A DNA stretch of 64,000 bases from Aquatica leii. Taxonomy: Eukaryota; Arthropoda; Insecta; Coleoptera; Lampyridae. Where the stretch lies: assembly GCA_035610365.1 (NCBI GenBank), contig CM069434.1, positions 30,466,238-30,530,237 on the forward strand, written 5' to 3'. The translations under genes were made by a program, and so were the position numbers. Shown here piece after piece: positions 12,255-22,092 of the stretch (the first letter of the stretch is position 1; every line of letters begins with the position of its first letter). The notes under the pieces were generated by a model that worked only from the letters and a program-made list of their open reading frames with translations, made no database searches and was not told where the DNA came from.

Positions 12255-12480
12255 AAGGTTATAGTTTTAAAAGAAAATACGAACCAGCAATTGAGAATGT
12301 AGTAAATGTATCCAAACGAATAGTACCTAACAGTAACCTTAAAAATTAATGACATATTGCATTTAATAAGTTGATATGCCCTAGAGGACTCAAAAATCAA
12401 GCAAGATACTGCAGATTTCTATAAAAATTACAGGAATATATGAATTTAATACCAAACCGACAATCAGCTTTAGTGATAGG
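12255..12480 (+). pseudogene. LINE endonuclease domain, first half (before the hAT insertion)
   Basis: Frames in this segment read VLKENTNQQLRN, a V.KRIV segment, LKINDILHLIS, a YA-plus-EDS segment, and ADFYK followed by MNLIPNRQSAL. This is the order of an apurinic-type LINE endonuclease just before its MGDFNA box. The frame ends at the hAT insertion point, and the next residues on the far side are VIGDLNAKI. Frameshifts and stops show that it is a pseudogene. The 5' limit is unclear; 11980-12250 may belong to the same element. Confidence 0.7.
12473..12480. repeat. 8-bp target-site duplication, left copy (GTGATAGG)
   Basis: GTGATAGG lies directly before the CAGTG end of the hAT element and is repeated exactly at 14265-14272 after the other end. 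Confidence 0.9.
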
Positions 12481-14264
12481 CAGTGTTTTGCATTATCTAG
12501 ATGAAATTATATAGATAATTCATCTAGATAATTTTTGATCATCTTTTTCCTTATCTAGATAAAAGTATTAAACATTATCTAGATGATTATCTTAGATGAT
12601 CTTTCGGTTATCTGTCATCAAATTATCTAGATGAATTTTTAAAAGTAACATACATTTTTTATTTAGATTTGTTGTTTTATAATTTTTATATTTACAAACA
12701 TAATATTGTTTGTAATGTCTGTGGTAATTGGTAATGTAATACGGTCCAGATCGCTAAAACCTGATAAATAATCGCCGTAGATGCTTCGCATTTTCGCAGC
12801 TCTTCTGCTGACAAAAACTAGACTCACATGACCTTGAGCGTAAATAAATGTAATACGAGATATAAACAAAAACACAACTCAAATTACTTTTTAAAACTAA
12901 ACCAATTGCTTGCGATAAGTATCTTATCGTCTTTAGAAACAATAATAAGCTTTTTGATATACGTACACTTATTCAATACATTATCTTACACGATTCAAAC
13001 ATTGAGATTAACAGCTACTAATTCTCTAGTTTTGAAAATTTAATTAGTTGAAATGCCTACACAGCAAAACTATGCCCAAATAAAAAAAATCTTGATTAAA
13101 AAAAAGAAAATTCACGACTTTTTGAGCAGTAGAAAGTGACAAACCTCGATACACTTGATTTAGAGTTCTTTTAGAAGACTATTTAAGTCATGGAGCTTTT
13201 AGCTTACTCTTTAAATCAACTTGTTGAGTAAGTAAGTCGAAATAAGATCCTTAATGTAGACCGCGTAGAATAAAAACGCTCCTATATAAATCTATGATGT
13301 AAATTATCATATGAGTACAATTACTGACAACCTGTCAAATATAATTAAGAAAACTGTAAAGCAAAAATGCTTTTTTTGCATTTGGATTAGTTGCACTTAC
13401 AATTACAAAAAGTACCGAGCAGAGCATAAACCAAATAACCCAATTTTTTTAGAAGAAACAAAACTGCTTGCATCTTTTTAAAAGACATAAAAGCTAATTC
13501 TTTAAGTGATCGCTGATGTAAGCTGCTCAAAATTTAAAATACAATAAATTTTTGAGGATTAGTTGGTTTTTTGTGAAAAATTTTCTTAAAATATCGAACT
13601 ACAAATCATAACTTAAATTTAAAAAGAAAAAGCAATAATTCAGGTAGTGTGATTAACGGCTATGAGCGATAATTTTTATAATTTTTTAGGTTCAAACTGA
13701 TGTCGATATCAAAGCCAGATTTTTTCTAACTGTTACAAAGGAAAACTAATTAAGTTTACTAGACATTTCTCCAATTGTGAAAAAGTTATTGATTAAACAT
13801 ATCAATTTCGGCGCTAATTGAAAGACTTTATAGTCCTGATTCCTGATAGTGTAAGTTTTGCTTAGCAATGAAAATTTTGAAAGGACCATATTGTATCAAG
13901 AAATTTGTTTTATATGTTTCAATTGTAGGTCATTACTCAATAAATCAATAAAATTTCTGTCATGTTTTTTTCGATTTTTATTTTTTTTCAATCTGTCTTT
14001 CAGTTTTTTAATTAGTTGATTTAATAAACAATGAATTGGTATTGATGATGATGATATTTAAATGGTAACAATTAATTATTACCTGTTTGTACCAATTTAT
14101 TGATAGAATCATCTATCGTATTATCTACGTAAATTATAGATTATCTTATCTATTATCTAGATAAATTCTTCAACTTTTATCTAAATCGTTATCTAGATAA
14201 AAAAAATTGGAAATTATCTATTATCTCATCTAGATAAAGATTTAATTATCTATGCACAACACTG
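12481..14264 (+). mobile_element. hAT-superfamily DNA transposon, 1784 bp, degenerate
   Basis: The ends are CAGTGTTTTGCAT at 12481 and its imperfect inverted partner ATGCACAACACTG ending at 14264. Both are flanked by the perfect 8-bp duplication GTGATAGG, the hAT hallmark. Subterminal regions on both sides carry many copies of ATCTAGAT or near matches (12496-12630 and 14115-14240), probable transposase-binding repeats. The interior has only traces of a transposase. It inserted into a LINE endonuclease whose frame continues across the site. Confidence 0.88.
13720..13870 (+). pseudogene. hAT transposase C-terminal (dimerisation) fragment
   Basis: Within the hAT element the plus strand reads LLDISPIVKKLLIKH and then, in a shifted frame, ISISALIERLYS. 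The latter is the SA..ER.FS signature of the hATC dimerisation domain. Stops follow at once. The catalytic core upstream is too decayed to identify. This gives the element's coding strand as plus. Confidence 0.55.
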
Positions 14265-14272
14265 GTGATAGG
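14265..14272. repeat. 8-bp target-site duplication, right copy (GTGATAGG)
   Basis: Exact copy of 12473-12480, directly after the CACTG terminus of the hAT element. Confidence 0.9.
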
Positions 14273-14890
14273 TGACCTAAACGCGAAGATACAAAACAAT
14301 ATAATTTAAAGAGTAACTCAGCGATTTAACAAGGAAACAAAAAATAACAACGGCAATTGCTTGTTTAACTTAACTGCGCGGATAACAATCAGCTAAAAAA
14401 ACACTTAAATACGCAGAGGAAACTCGAAATACAGTTACTAGAAGATCTGAGCTTACAGTGATGACATTAAAGACGACTAGAATAACATGTATTATAAAAA
14501 AGGACAAAAAAGAAAGAAGAAAAAGTCGCATAAAAAATGCAAAAACTATAAACGGGTACGAAATAGTATACAAACGATCTCCAAAAAGACTTTTACGGCC
14601 AAAAAATATGGAGAATGATACGCGCCAGACATGAAATTGAAAAAAAAAAATTAAAAAAATCTACAAAAATTATAAAACAGGAAATTTTCTGCCGAGAATG
14701 ACATGTTAAAATATGCTAGCCTTGTACTCTCACAAGAATTAGTTAAGATGATGCAAACCGTATTCCAAAAAACAACAATCCCACACTTCTGAAAAGCTGA
14801 TATATTAATTTCTTTATTAAAAAAAAAACTAAAACTAATTTCTAATTATTTTAGAGGTGTCTTACTAAACATTGTAATTTACAATAAGTA
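14265..14890 (+). pseudogene. LINE endonuclease second half and start of the RT domain
   Basis: The protein resumes as VIGDLNAKI immediately across the hAT site (the duplicated bases belong to this frame), followed by NGNCLFNLTAR and a basic region. At 14700-14890 it reads LKYASLVLSQELVKMM, then IPHF, KADILISLLKKK and NYFRGVLLN. This matches the region before RT motif A in RTE-like and related LINEs, the W.KA.II.L.KKGD..NYRGISLL pattern. The frame then stops abruptly at about 14890, so the rest of the RT and the 3' end are missing. Clade assignment is tentative. Confidence 0.68.
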
Positions 14891-15257
14891 TGTTTTTTTT
14901 ATTTTTTTGAGTTATAAAATGTAACATATACTTTTCTATAGGTAAAACATTCCTTGGAATTTACCTATATAAATTTTACTTAGTACCTATACTTCCCTAT
15001 ACAACCTTTTCAAACCCATTAATCCCTACAAATTTTCTATGGGCTTGAATACATTATTTGTAGGTCATTTACAACAGGGAGGGAAGAAAGAAGGTGTAAT
15101 TTTGACTGTGCGATAGTAAAGTTCAGTTCGTTTCAAACTCAATTATTGAGTTAAAGTATGTTCTAAACCTACGTTTTTTTTATTTTAAGTAGTTAAACTA
15201 TCAATAGCGTTTTTGTGTCTTAATATTAATAAAAAACAAATAAGCGTTTTTTTTATG

Positions 15258-15330
15258 GTGAACTGTTATAGCAATTAATGTCCGTTTTGAGGTTGGACGC
15301 ACAGCAATCTCGTTGACTATGTACTTTTTT
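15258..15330 (+). repeat. Left LTR-end remnant of the BEL/Pao element
   Basis: AACTGTTATAGCAATTAATG and the following CAATCTCGTTGACTATGT reappear in near-identical form at 22015-22085 as direct repeats bracketing the pol segments. Only about 75 bp are clearly shared. Sequence further upstream does not obviously match the right copy, so the LTR has decayed or been truncated. Confidence 0.6.
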
Positions 15331-15574
15331 TTAAAATAATTGACACATAGTTATTGGTTTTTTAGCTGGATTTTTGTCTTATTGTCAACTAAGTATTTTT
15401 TTTCTTTTTCCTTTTCATTTACAAACGGTAAACAAAAATTTCGTCATTGGTTTGATTTCTTGCTTTCAAAATTGCATCTTGTAACACGTTAACTAACGCA
15501 GTGTTTTCTGATACGTTAACAGCATTAGGTTATTTTTATCGTAATAAAAAAAAACACAATTGAATTGATGATGG

Positions 15575-16060
15575 TCCTATAGACATCGCAAAAATTCTTA
15601 CGCAATTTTTTCCTCATCATGCAGTAAGCAAACAATCACTTCTCACTGCCAAGTTGCGTGTATTTTTGACGCTAGCGCAAAATCATCTATTAACGTTTGA
15701 GCAAATCATACACAAGTGATTGGACTTCAAGTTTAAGATAATCTGCGGTGACATGCAAAAATTTACAGGATGATCAATATTGATCCTTCTTGTCATAAAT
15801 TTCAACACGTTCTTTAAGCGATAACCCAAACAAACCTTTTGAAGTCTACTGTTTCAATACGGTTATTTAAGGCATTACTTCAGCCAGACATTTGGTTACA
15901 CGGTGTTTGAAGCATTTAGCCGAGTTACATAAAGGTCCCTTTCCGATAGCTTCTGAGGTTTTCCAAACATTTCTACATAGATTATTTGCTTTTTTCTACT
16001 AACTCAGTCAAGAATGCTAGAACAATAAAGAAAAACATCTTGATAGCTGTTCTACCTATT
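15575..16060 (+). pseudogene. BEL/Pao reverse transcriptase remnant
   Basis: The plus strand reads FLPHHAVSKQSLLTAKLRV followed by a FDASAKS-like segment in a shifted frame. This is the YLPHHAV....KLRVVFDAS start of Pao-type RT, which copies the element RNA into cDNA. Downstream segments show FKALLQPDIW and SEVFQTFLHR, the last aligning with the position before the FYVDD catalytic box, which itself is not intact. Multiple frameshifts are present. Confidence 0.75.
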
Positions 16061-16239
16061 GAAAAACGTTTTGATTCCAAAACTCAAGTTATCTATTGAA
16101 ACACTTTGAACGATTCGTTGTTTTGTAAGATTGATTTAATGCAACTTGGTCTAGGTTTGGACAATCCCCATTCCAGAAAACCTTGTCTTCAAATTGTCTA
16201 ATTTTAAGTATTAACTCGTAGGTTTAAATAGCATCTACG

Positions 16240-16800
16240 TATTACGCTACATTATCGTTGCGTCGCTCACATTTCCGGTGTTGTTTACCTCTCCTGCTCC
16301 GTATCTATAGACAGAATTGCCTGGGTTTTGCGATAGTAATTCAGCTGCATTTGCTTGTTGTTTTTACGTGCGCTATGCTTTTCTTGATGGCAGCGTGCGC
16401 AGCGATTTGTTGTTTTCTAAATCAAAAGTTGCGCCATTGCGTACTGATACCATTCCTGTTGTAAAACTCTGTGTCGCCATATTAATGGCACAATGGTGTT
16501 TTAAAATATTTAATACTTTGAACATTATCTTTCATAGCACTTTTTTGTAGATTAATTCCAAAATAGTTTTAAATTGGATTAACTCTGTTCCAAAATACAA
16601 TGTTTTTGTTACTAATCGTATCGCAGTCATTCAAGAGTGTAGAAACACTCAGGATTGACAGCGTGTTGCCACAGGAAATAATCACATAGATTTATTTTCA
16701 CACGGAACAAACATTTTTGAATTAAAAGTTAGCCGTTTATGGTTTTAAGACTCTTAGTTCCTTCTTAAAGATGATTTTCATTGGGACATCAATTCTAACA
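16240..16800 (+). pseudogene. BEL/Pao RNase H region remnant
   Basis: The frame at 16317-16500 reads PGFCDSNSAAFACCFYVR, then LLFSKSKVAPLRT and IPVVKLCVAILMAQ. These are the HGFCDAS...YGA..Y, SKSRVAPL and TIPRLEL.AA.LLA boxes that follow the RT in Pao-type polyproteins. The next segment reads VLNWINSVPKYNVFVTNRI, ATGNN..DLFSHG and SRLWF, also in canonical order. The stretch 16317-16550 is one of the better preserved parts of the element. Confidence 0.82.
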
Positions 16801-17074
16801 ACTTTGATTTAAACAAGTCTACTGAAAGGAAGCATATAATTTTAATAAACACCACTATAACTCAACTAAAGTATTCAATTTTTAAAAAATATTTTACTCT
16901 AGGAAAATTGTAAAGAATTTTTTCTTAGGTTCATACACAATTGTCGCAGTTCTGACTTACTAATACGCCTTTGAAGTGCCAACGAACTTAACAACTAGTT
17001 ACTTACGTTAACCAAGCTATGCCAGCACAAGTCGTTTGCTATGAAAATTAAGGCCATAGAAAATAATTGTAGCT

Positions 17075-17424
17075 TGAAATTTTCTAATATTCAATTACTC
17101 AAACCATTTTTGGATCTCTATGAGCGTCTCCGTGTTTGGGATTATTCAACAAAATATAACTTTGGATATGACAACTAACATTCATTGTTATTGCTTAAAA
17201 TCTATAAATTGACCAAACTGTTCGGAATTATCACAAAGAGTTACTACACGGTGGTGTTCAAAACAACTGCTCTACAATATTAGAGAGCGTTTTTCGCCGA
17301 TTAGTGGTCTATTTCATATTAAAATGTTTTTGAAGGACTGCGTCTAATGTTTTGAAATAAAACTAATTACTCAGCATCTGATGACAAAAAATTTGCTTAA
17401 AAAACGTCTAAAATTAGTTTACCC
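17075..17424 (+). pseudogene. BEL/Pao integrase, N-terminal part
   Basis: LLKPFLDLYERLRV opens the integrase upstream region (compare the L.PFLDE.G.LRVGGRL box). It is followed by IRERFSPISGL, then LKDCV and CFEIKLITQHLM, which match the (R)ERFW....R..VR.C..CFR..P..Q.MG zinc-binding and linker region. The last residues before the LINE are LVYPFYNVV, matching the SRPF..VGVDYAGP box. The break falls within that box at about 17424, where the LINE's T-rich 3' tail begins. Confidence 0.78.
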
Positions 17425-17545
17425 GTTTTATAATGTCGTTCTTTTTTATTTTTTTAATTTTTTTTTATTTATTTATTTCAAGAGGTGGTTTGTCTAGCGC
17501 CCCTGCACTGCCGTCTCCTTGGTCCTTTTGTGCACCTCTGATTTT

Positions 17546-18300
17546 TTACTCTTTCATCAGTTCTGTTTCGTCAATGAAGTCCAGAAGTTTATTCCAAGGA
17601 GTTTTTTTCAACTCATCATCGGTCAGCTTTGGTTTTTTGAGAATCGTTGTGCGTTGCATTTGATACGCTTTGCATTTGCATTGCATTTGATGCATATGTT
17701 TGTTAAGGCCACAGTCCCCGTAATTAGTCCCGTGTGTTTCCTTAATTTTTGTCGACTCATGGCTTGATAGTGCAGTTTGAGTGTTTAATTGTGGCTCTGT
17801 AAGGAAAAGTTTTGTGTGCCTTATCCCTGAAGAGTTTTTCCATAATTTTTTATGCTCCGCTGCAAGTTTGCTGCAAATTATTTTTTTTCTGGTCTCGTAT
17901 GGGATTCCGAAAACGGGCTCAGGTCCGATATATGTCCATGTTGTGCCTTTTTCTGCTAGTGTTTCCGCCATTAGGTTACCCTTTACTGTCTGGTCTTTTA
18001 GTATCCAGATGAGCTGCACTGGTTGGCGAGTTCCCAATGTTTCCAGACTGCTTATGCATGCCATAATCAGTTTGGACTTTATTACTGGTGATTTAAGCGC
18101 TAGTAGTGCTGTTTGGCTGTCAGACATGATCGATATCGGCTCATTTGGGTATGATTTCGAGTCGATAATGTTCTTGACACACCAGTCAATAGCAGCAACT
18201 TCAGCTTGGAAAGCGGATGCATATTTACCCAAAGTCAACGAAATTGTTTCCCATAATGCTTGCCTCCATATACTCCTGCTCCGGTACCGTTGCGATTTTT
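17546..18300 (-). pseudogene. LINE RNase H domain and C-terminal tail
   Basis: An open frame of 230 residues (17546-18238) joins, after a frameshift near 18236, to WYTDGTKNRNGTGAGVYGGK in the preceding frame. The RNase H hallmarks are visible: TDG with the first acidic residue, FQAEVAAI with the Glu, and SDSQTALLAL with the second Asp. RNase H would remove the RNA strand of the cDNA hybrid. The tail carries GPEPVFGIPYE and a CGLNKHMHQMQCKCK segment, a Cys/His box common after RNase H in these elements. Apart from the frameshift this part is remarkably open. Confidence 0.85.
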
Positions 18301-19640
18301 GGTCCCATCTGTGTACCAGATAGTTCCTTTAACCGCGCCCGGGTAAATCTTTTTTGTCCATTTGTCCCGTGACGGTATTATCACTTTAAATTTCTGTAAA
18401 ATGTGATAATTTTTTGTAAAGTCAGATCTCATAGTTGAGATCGTTTCTTCACGCAGCATGTTGTACATGCCCGGTTTGTTTTTCCCGGAAATTGACGCGT
18501 GTTCATTAATGCGCAGCCTGTATGCTGCTTGTTTTGCTTTCATCATTACAACGAGGTGTAATGGTAGAAGTGAAAGTAGTGCTTCCATGGTTGCTGTGGT
18601 CGTGGTTCTCATCGCTCCTGTTATCAGTAGACATGCCATTCTCTGTACTTTGCTTAGCTTTGCAGCTGTGCTTTTCAAATTAGTTCTCTTACCCCATACA
18701 AGCGCGCCGTATGTGATGATAGGTCTTGTTACCACATATAACCATTTGATCATTGTGGGTTTCAATCCTCATGTATGCCCGACCATCCGTTTAGTTGTAT
18801 TCAGAACCCTGATGGCCTTTGTTGTGACTTTTGCTAGATGAGCATTGAAAGCCAGTCTGGTATCAAGAGTAAGTCCCATATATTTGACTTCTTTTTTCTT
18901 TTTTCTCCATTGCCCTTGCAATTGAGGTAATGGTAGTGTTGTCAAATGCTTCTTTAATATCTAGAAAAGCATCCAATGCAATATCATTGTATTGGATTGC
19001 ATTTTCGCATCTGCTTACTAGTTGGTGAGTTATAGCTTGCAAGATTTTCTAGATTGGTAAGCATACTGGTTTCGGTGCAGAGGCAAAGCCTTTAGTGCCC
19101 CGTCCCGTATATACTTGTCGACTACTTTTTCAAGTAGTTTTAAGATGAAAGAAGTTAAGCTGATCGGTCTGTAGGATTTTTCTTGGGCGTACGTAGATCT
19201 CTCTGGCTTTGGTATAAATACCACCTTGACAATCCGCCAGCTGTTTGGTATGTGCAAAAATGCTAAGTTGGCTCTGAGAATTTTGCATACTGCGTTTCGA
19301 AGAGCAGCGAATTCTTTTTGCAGCATGATGGAATAAAGTCCATCGGCTCCTGAAGACTGAAAGGGTGTAACGTATTGATTCCCCATTCTAGGTTTTCAGG
19401 ATTGATTATTTTTCTCTCCCAGTTCCTTTTGGGTGCCCGTCTGTTTGGTACCTCTAGGTCCTGGTGCTTAAGAACTTCAGTTAAAGACAAACCCGGGAAG
19501 TGTTTTTGCAGTAGTTCTTGTAAGGTACCTTCAACCTAGTCTGTAAACTTTCCGTTTTCGGTCAGCAAAGAACCAATGTTTCCAGTGCGGCCTTTGCTCA
19601 GAGCCTTTTGGGGCAGAATTTCTATGTGGAGGCAATTAAT
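18235..19640 (-). pseudogene. LINE reverse transcriptase with the YxDD region deleted
   Basis: Reading down the minus strand: KALSKGRTGNIGSLLTENGK, SLTEVLKHQDLEVP, SGADGLYSIMLQ, IPNSWRIVKVVFIPKP, YRPISLTSFILKLLEKVVDK and RNQYAYQS. Then comes FLDIKEAFDN, which carries the first catalytic Asp of motif A. Soon after, at about 18905, the sequence jumps to EVKYMGLTLDTRLAFNAHL, which normally lies after the YxDD box. Motifs B and C are therefore deleted. The thumb and connection region continues to 18235 as one open frame of 176 residues. The deletion makes this copy unable to polymerise. Confidence 0.84.
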
Positions 19641-20440
19641 ACCGTTAAATAATATCATCTTGTACAAAAAAGCATAAGTACCAGACACGATTGAATTTCT
19701 CTTCGGAGACAATAAATATCTAATACCATCGTAGACGAAAAGGCATTGTAACAGCATACGATACGTTTCGGTTCTCTTACTTCCTTTTAAATGTTTTTTT
19801 TACTTGTTGTAGTTTGTGAGTCGCCAGGTAGACACGATTATTTTCAAGAAGTTTAATTACAGGAAGCCAGTAAGAAAACGTTTTCTGAAGGTACACCTGA
19901 ATCTTGGTTATTCAATTTTTGATTTTAATTATTCGCTGTTGCTACGGTGCTACTCATAAATAATCATATTTACTAATCATGTCAAAACGTCCGAATTGAT
20001 TTGCTTCTTATTATTACTGAATTAGTTTAAGTAAATTACTATTGCATGCTGATTACGTCAACTGTCAATTATTACTATTATTAATATAATTTACTTACGA
20101 AGATTTTTTATATGTTCTGATGGTTACACTTTTGCTTTAAGTGTAGTCTAAGTTGCCGATACTTCTGTTATTTTACTAATTACATATATTTGTACTCGAA
20201 CTAAATTTATTCACTGCGATGCTATCCACTTATCTTGTAATTGTTATTGATTCAAATTGTAATCTTTATATCCTTCTAGAGTAATTAAAGTGCAATTGTT
20301 GGTTTTTTTCTGCGTTCCCTCCACCTTTACGAACCTAAAACTTCGTTACAAGCTTGGACCGTCTGTCTTGATTGAGGCAGAAATGTTAATTATAAAAGAT
20401 CTGGCGCCCTTAATTATTATTCACTTAAACCTCCTTTATC
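19636..20440. other. About 0.8 kb of unexplained sequence interrupting the LINE
   Basis: The LINE frame stops at about 19636 (KALSKG side) and is next recognisable at about 20450 (DWNEYKTSLLQIY side). Only some 30 codons should separate these points. The intervening DNA has no domain I recognise and no clear terminal repeats. It is probably another insertion. Confidence 0.45.
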
Positions 20441-20449
20441 TCCGACTGT

Positions 20450-20927
20450 GTGAGTTGGGCGCGCAAGGTTCGTAAGACCTATAAATTTGTAGCAGGCTGG
20501 TTTTGTATTCATTCCAGTCTCCGTCTTTTTGCTGTATTAAATAGCCTTCTGGTGCGTGCCCTTGCTTTGTCAAGCTCCCTGTTCCAAGTTATCTTGTTTG
20601 GGGTTCGTTTGACAGTTTTTGAGCAGCTTGCTTCAAATGCTAGTTTTAATAAATTAACAATACTATCCGTCATTAGTTCTAGCTCGTGCGTTGATTTTGC
20701 AACTGTGGGACAGTCTTTGATTTGGCCCACAAAGTATCGTTGAACAAATCCCAGTCGGTTTTTCTAGGGTTTCTGTATTCCATTACGACTTCTCTGTCTG
20801 ATTCAATGTTGAATCGAATATATTTATGATCAGATAAAGAAGGTTCATCTGATACATACCACATTTTTATCGCTTTGCTCGCTTTTGGGCTAGCCAACGT
20901 AAGGTCAATAACTTCACTGCGCGACAC
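20450..20927 (-). pseudogene. LINE endonuclease C-terminal part
   Basis: The minus strand reads SRSEVIDLTLASPKASKAIK, then SDEPSLSDHKYIRFNIES, NPRKTDWDLFNDTLW, ELDKARARTRRLFNTAKRR and, in another frame, DWNEYKTSLLQIY. The SLSDHKYI box holds the conserved SDH of the apurinic-like endonuclease that nicks the target. The basic ELDK.R..TR.LFN segment is the usual linker to RT in R1/I-type elements. The 5' end is missing: BEL sequence resumes at about 20935. Confidence 0.8.
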
Positions 20928-20934
20928 GGTCGGT

Positions 20935-21650
20935 TTGCAAGCCCAATAATAATAAGGGATAGAAGCACATGGGACGCGCGTCTTGCTTAATGTACATATG
21001 CCTTTTCGTCTGTAAAATTACTCAAGCTATTCATTTAGAGATAATTACGTAGCTGTCTACCGACGCTTTTATAAACATTCCTAAACGATTTATTGCCTGT
21101 AGAGGCGTTTATAACTATATGTCAAGTTATAATGCTACAAATTTTTGTAATGCTAAAGCAAAGCTTGATAATTAGTACTTGCTATTGCATGCGAAGTGTA
21201 AATGTAAATTTATTAACCCGAGATCTCTCCTTAAAAGCGTTTTTTTTTGGGAAAGTACTGTTAAGTCAGTCAAAACACATTTAGCATGTGTTTTTGGTAA
21301 CGCGAGTTTAACTTTTAAACGTTTTTATACGACTTTGACAATGTTGGAGTCAATTATCAATTCGAGACCGTTATCCTAAATTTTCTCGCAACCTGACAAC
21401 TCCTATTATGGAGAACCGCTTACAACTTTATCAGCGATTTTTACAAACTGTCCAGCATTTTTGGAAGCGTTGGAGTAAAGAAGTGTTTTTTTCTAGCAAC
21501 GGCAGAAATGGTTCAAGCATCTGTCCGACCTTTATGATCTTGATTTCATCGTCTTGCTTTAAGAACACAATTTGCCGCTACTTTAGTGGCATGTTAGGCG
21601 TGTTGTTCAGATCCATCATAGCCGTGACGACGTTCATTGTGCAGCTTCCG
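20935..21650 (+). pseudogene. BEL/Pao integrase core and C-terminus (after the LINE)
   Basis: The plus strand resumes with ASPIIIRDRST, then YICLFVCKITQAIHLEI, LSTDAFI, KRFIACRGVYN and NATNF. This matches the integrase core A(Y/C)ICLFVC.....HLE..SDLST..F..AL.RF.ARRG....SDN.TNF, so the first catalytic Asp of the core falls at the LST position and the second near NATNF. It continues with VKSVKTHLACVFGNASLTF, LESIINSRPLS and MENRLQLYQRFLQTVQHFWK, the standard C-terminal boxes. Frameshifts are present throughout. Confidence 0.82.
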
Positions 21651-22014
21651 TAAAACTGTCAGATAAAAATGTTGTGCTCCGTTTAGTGCACTAATTGTGC
21701 ATGTTGTCTATTTAGTGTTTGGTGCGCTCTTAAAGAGTACTACACTACAATTCGTGTTTATGCCTTTGCAAAAAAAATTATATGTGTTTGTTCTTGTTTA
21801 TCTTGTTAATTTTTTACGTGTACCGTTGTTTTGACTATTGTATATCGTTTCCTTTATGTGAACATTGATTCTTTTATTATTGATATAGTTTTATTTGCTT
21901 TTTTTGTCTATTTGGGCTCATTGTTTTTACAATTGTCTGATTTATGTTTATAATTTGTTGTAAATTTTGTTCTGCATTTTTTATGAATAGGGTTGTATGC
22001 GTCTAGCGACGACC

Positions 22015-22085
22015 AGTAAACTGTTATAGTAATTAATGCTCCTTTTGAGATTAATTGCGTCCATAGCAATCTCGTCGACTGTGTG
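22015..22085 (+). repeat. Right LTR-end remnant of the BEL/Pao element
   Basis: Direct copy of the block at 15258-15330, lying after the integrase C-terminus as a 3' LTR should. The preceding 21660-22010 is probably the rest of this LTR, but I could not match it to the left side. Confidence 0.6.
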
Positions 22086-22092
22086 CCTTTTC

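Larger units (their letters stand above)
17425..20934 (-). mobile_element. 5'-truncated non-LTR retrotransposon (EN-RT-RNase H type) inside BEL/Pao
   Basis: On the minus strand the element runs from a partial endonuclease at about 20930 through RT to RNase H and a C-terminal Cys/His segment. It ends in a T-rich run on the plus strand (17430-17475), that is, an A-rich 3' tail. RT followed by RNase H is typical of the I group of LINEs (I, LOA, R1 and relatives). Truncation at the 5' end inside the endonuclease is typical of target-primed insertion. It interrupts the BEL integrase box exactly, giving a clear relative age. Confidence 0.82.
15258..22092 (+). mobile_element. Degenerate BEL/Pao LTR retrotransposon with a nested LINE
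   Basis: Direct repeats at both ends bracket, in order on the plus strand, Pao-type reverse transcriptase, RNase H, and an integrase split by a LINE on the opposite strand. The pol order and motifs are those of BEL/Pao rather than Gypsy or Copia. Every domain carries stops and frameshifts. The gag region expected at 15330-15560 is not recognisable. Confidence 0.8.

Noticed and set aside
17781-18841. Plus-strand open frames of 180 and 127 codons
   Set aside because: They lie opposite the LINE RNase H and RT-thumb frames on the minus strand and show no motifs of their own.
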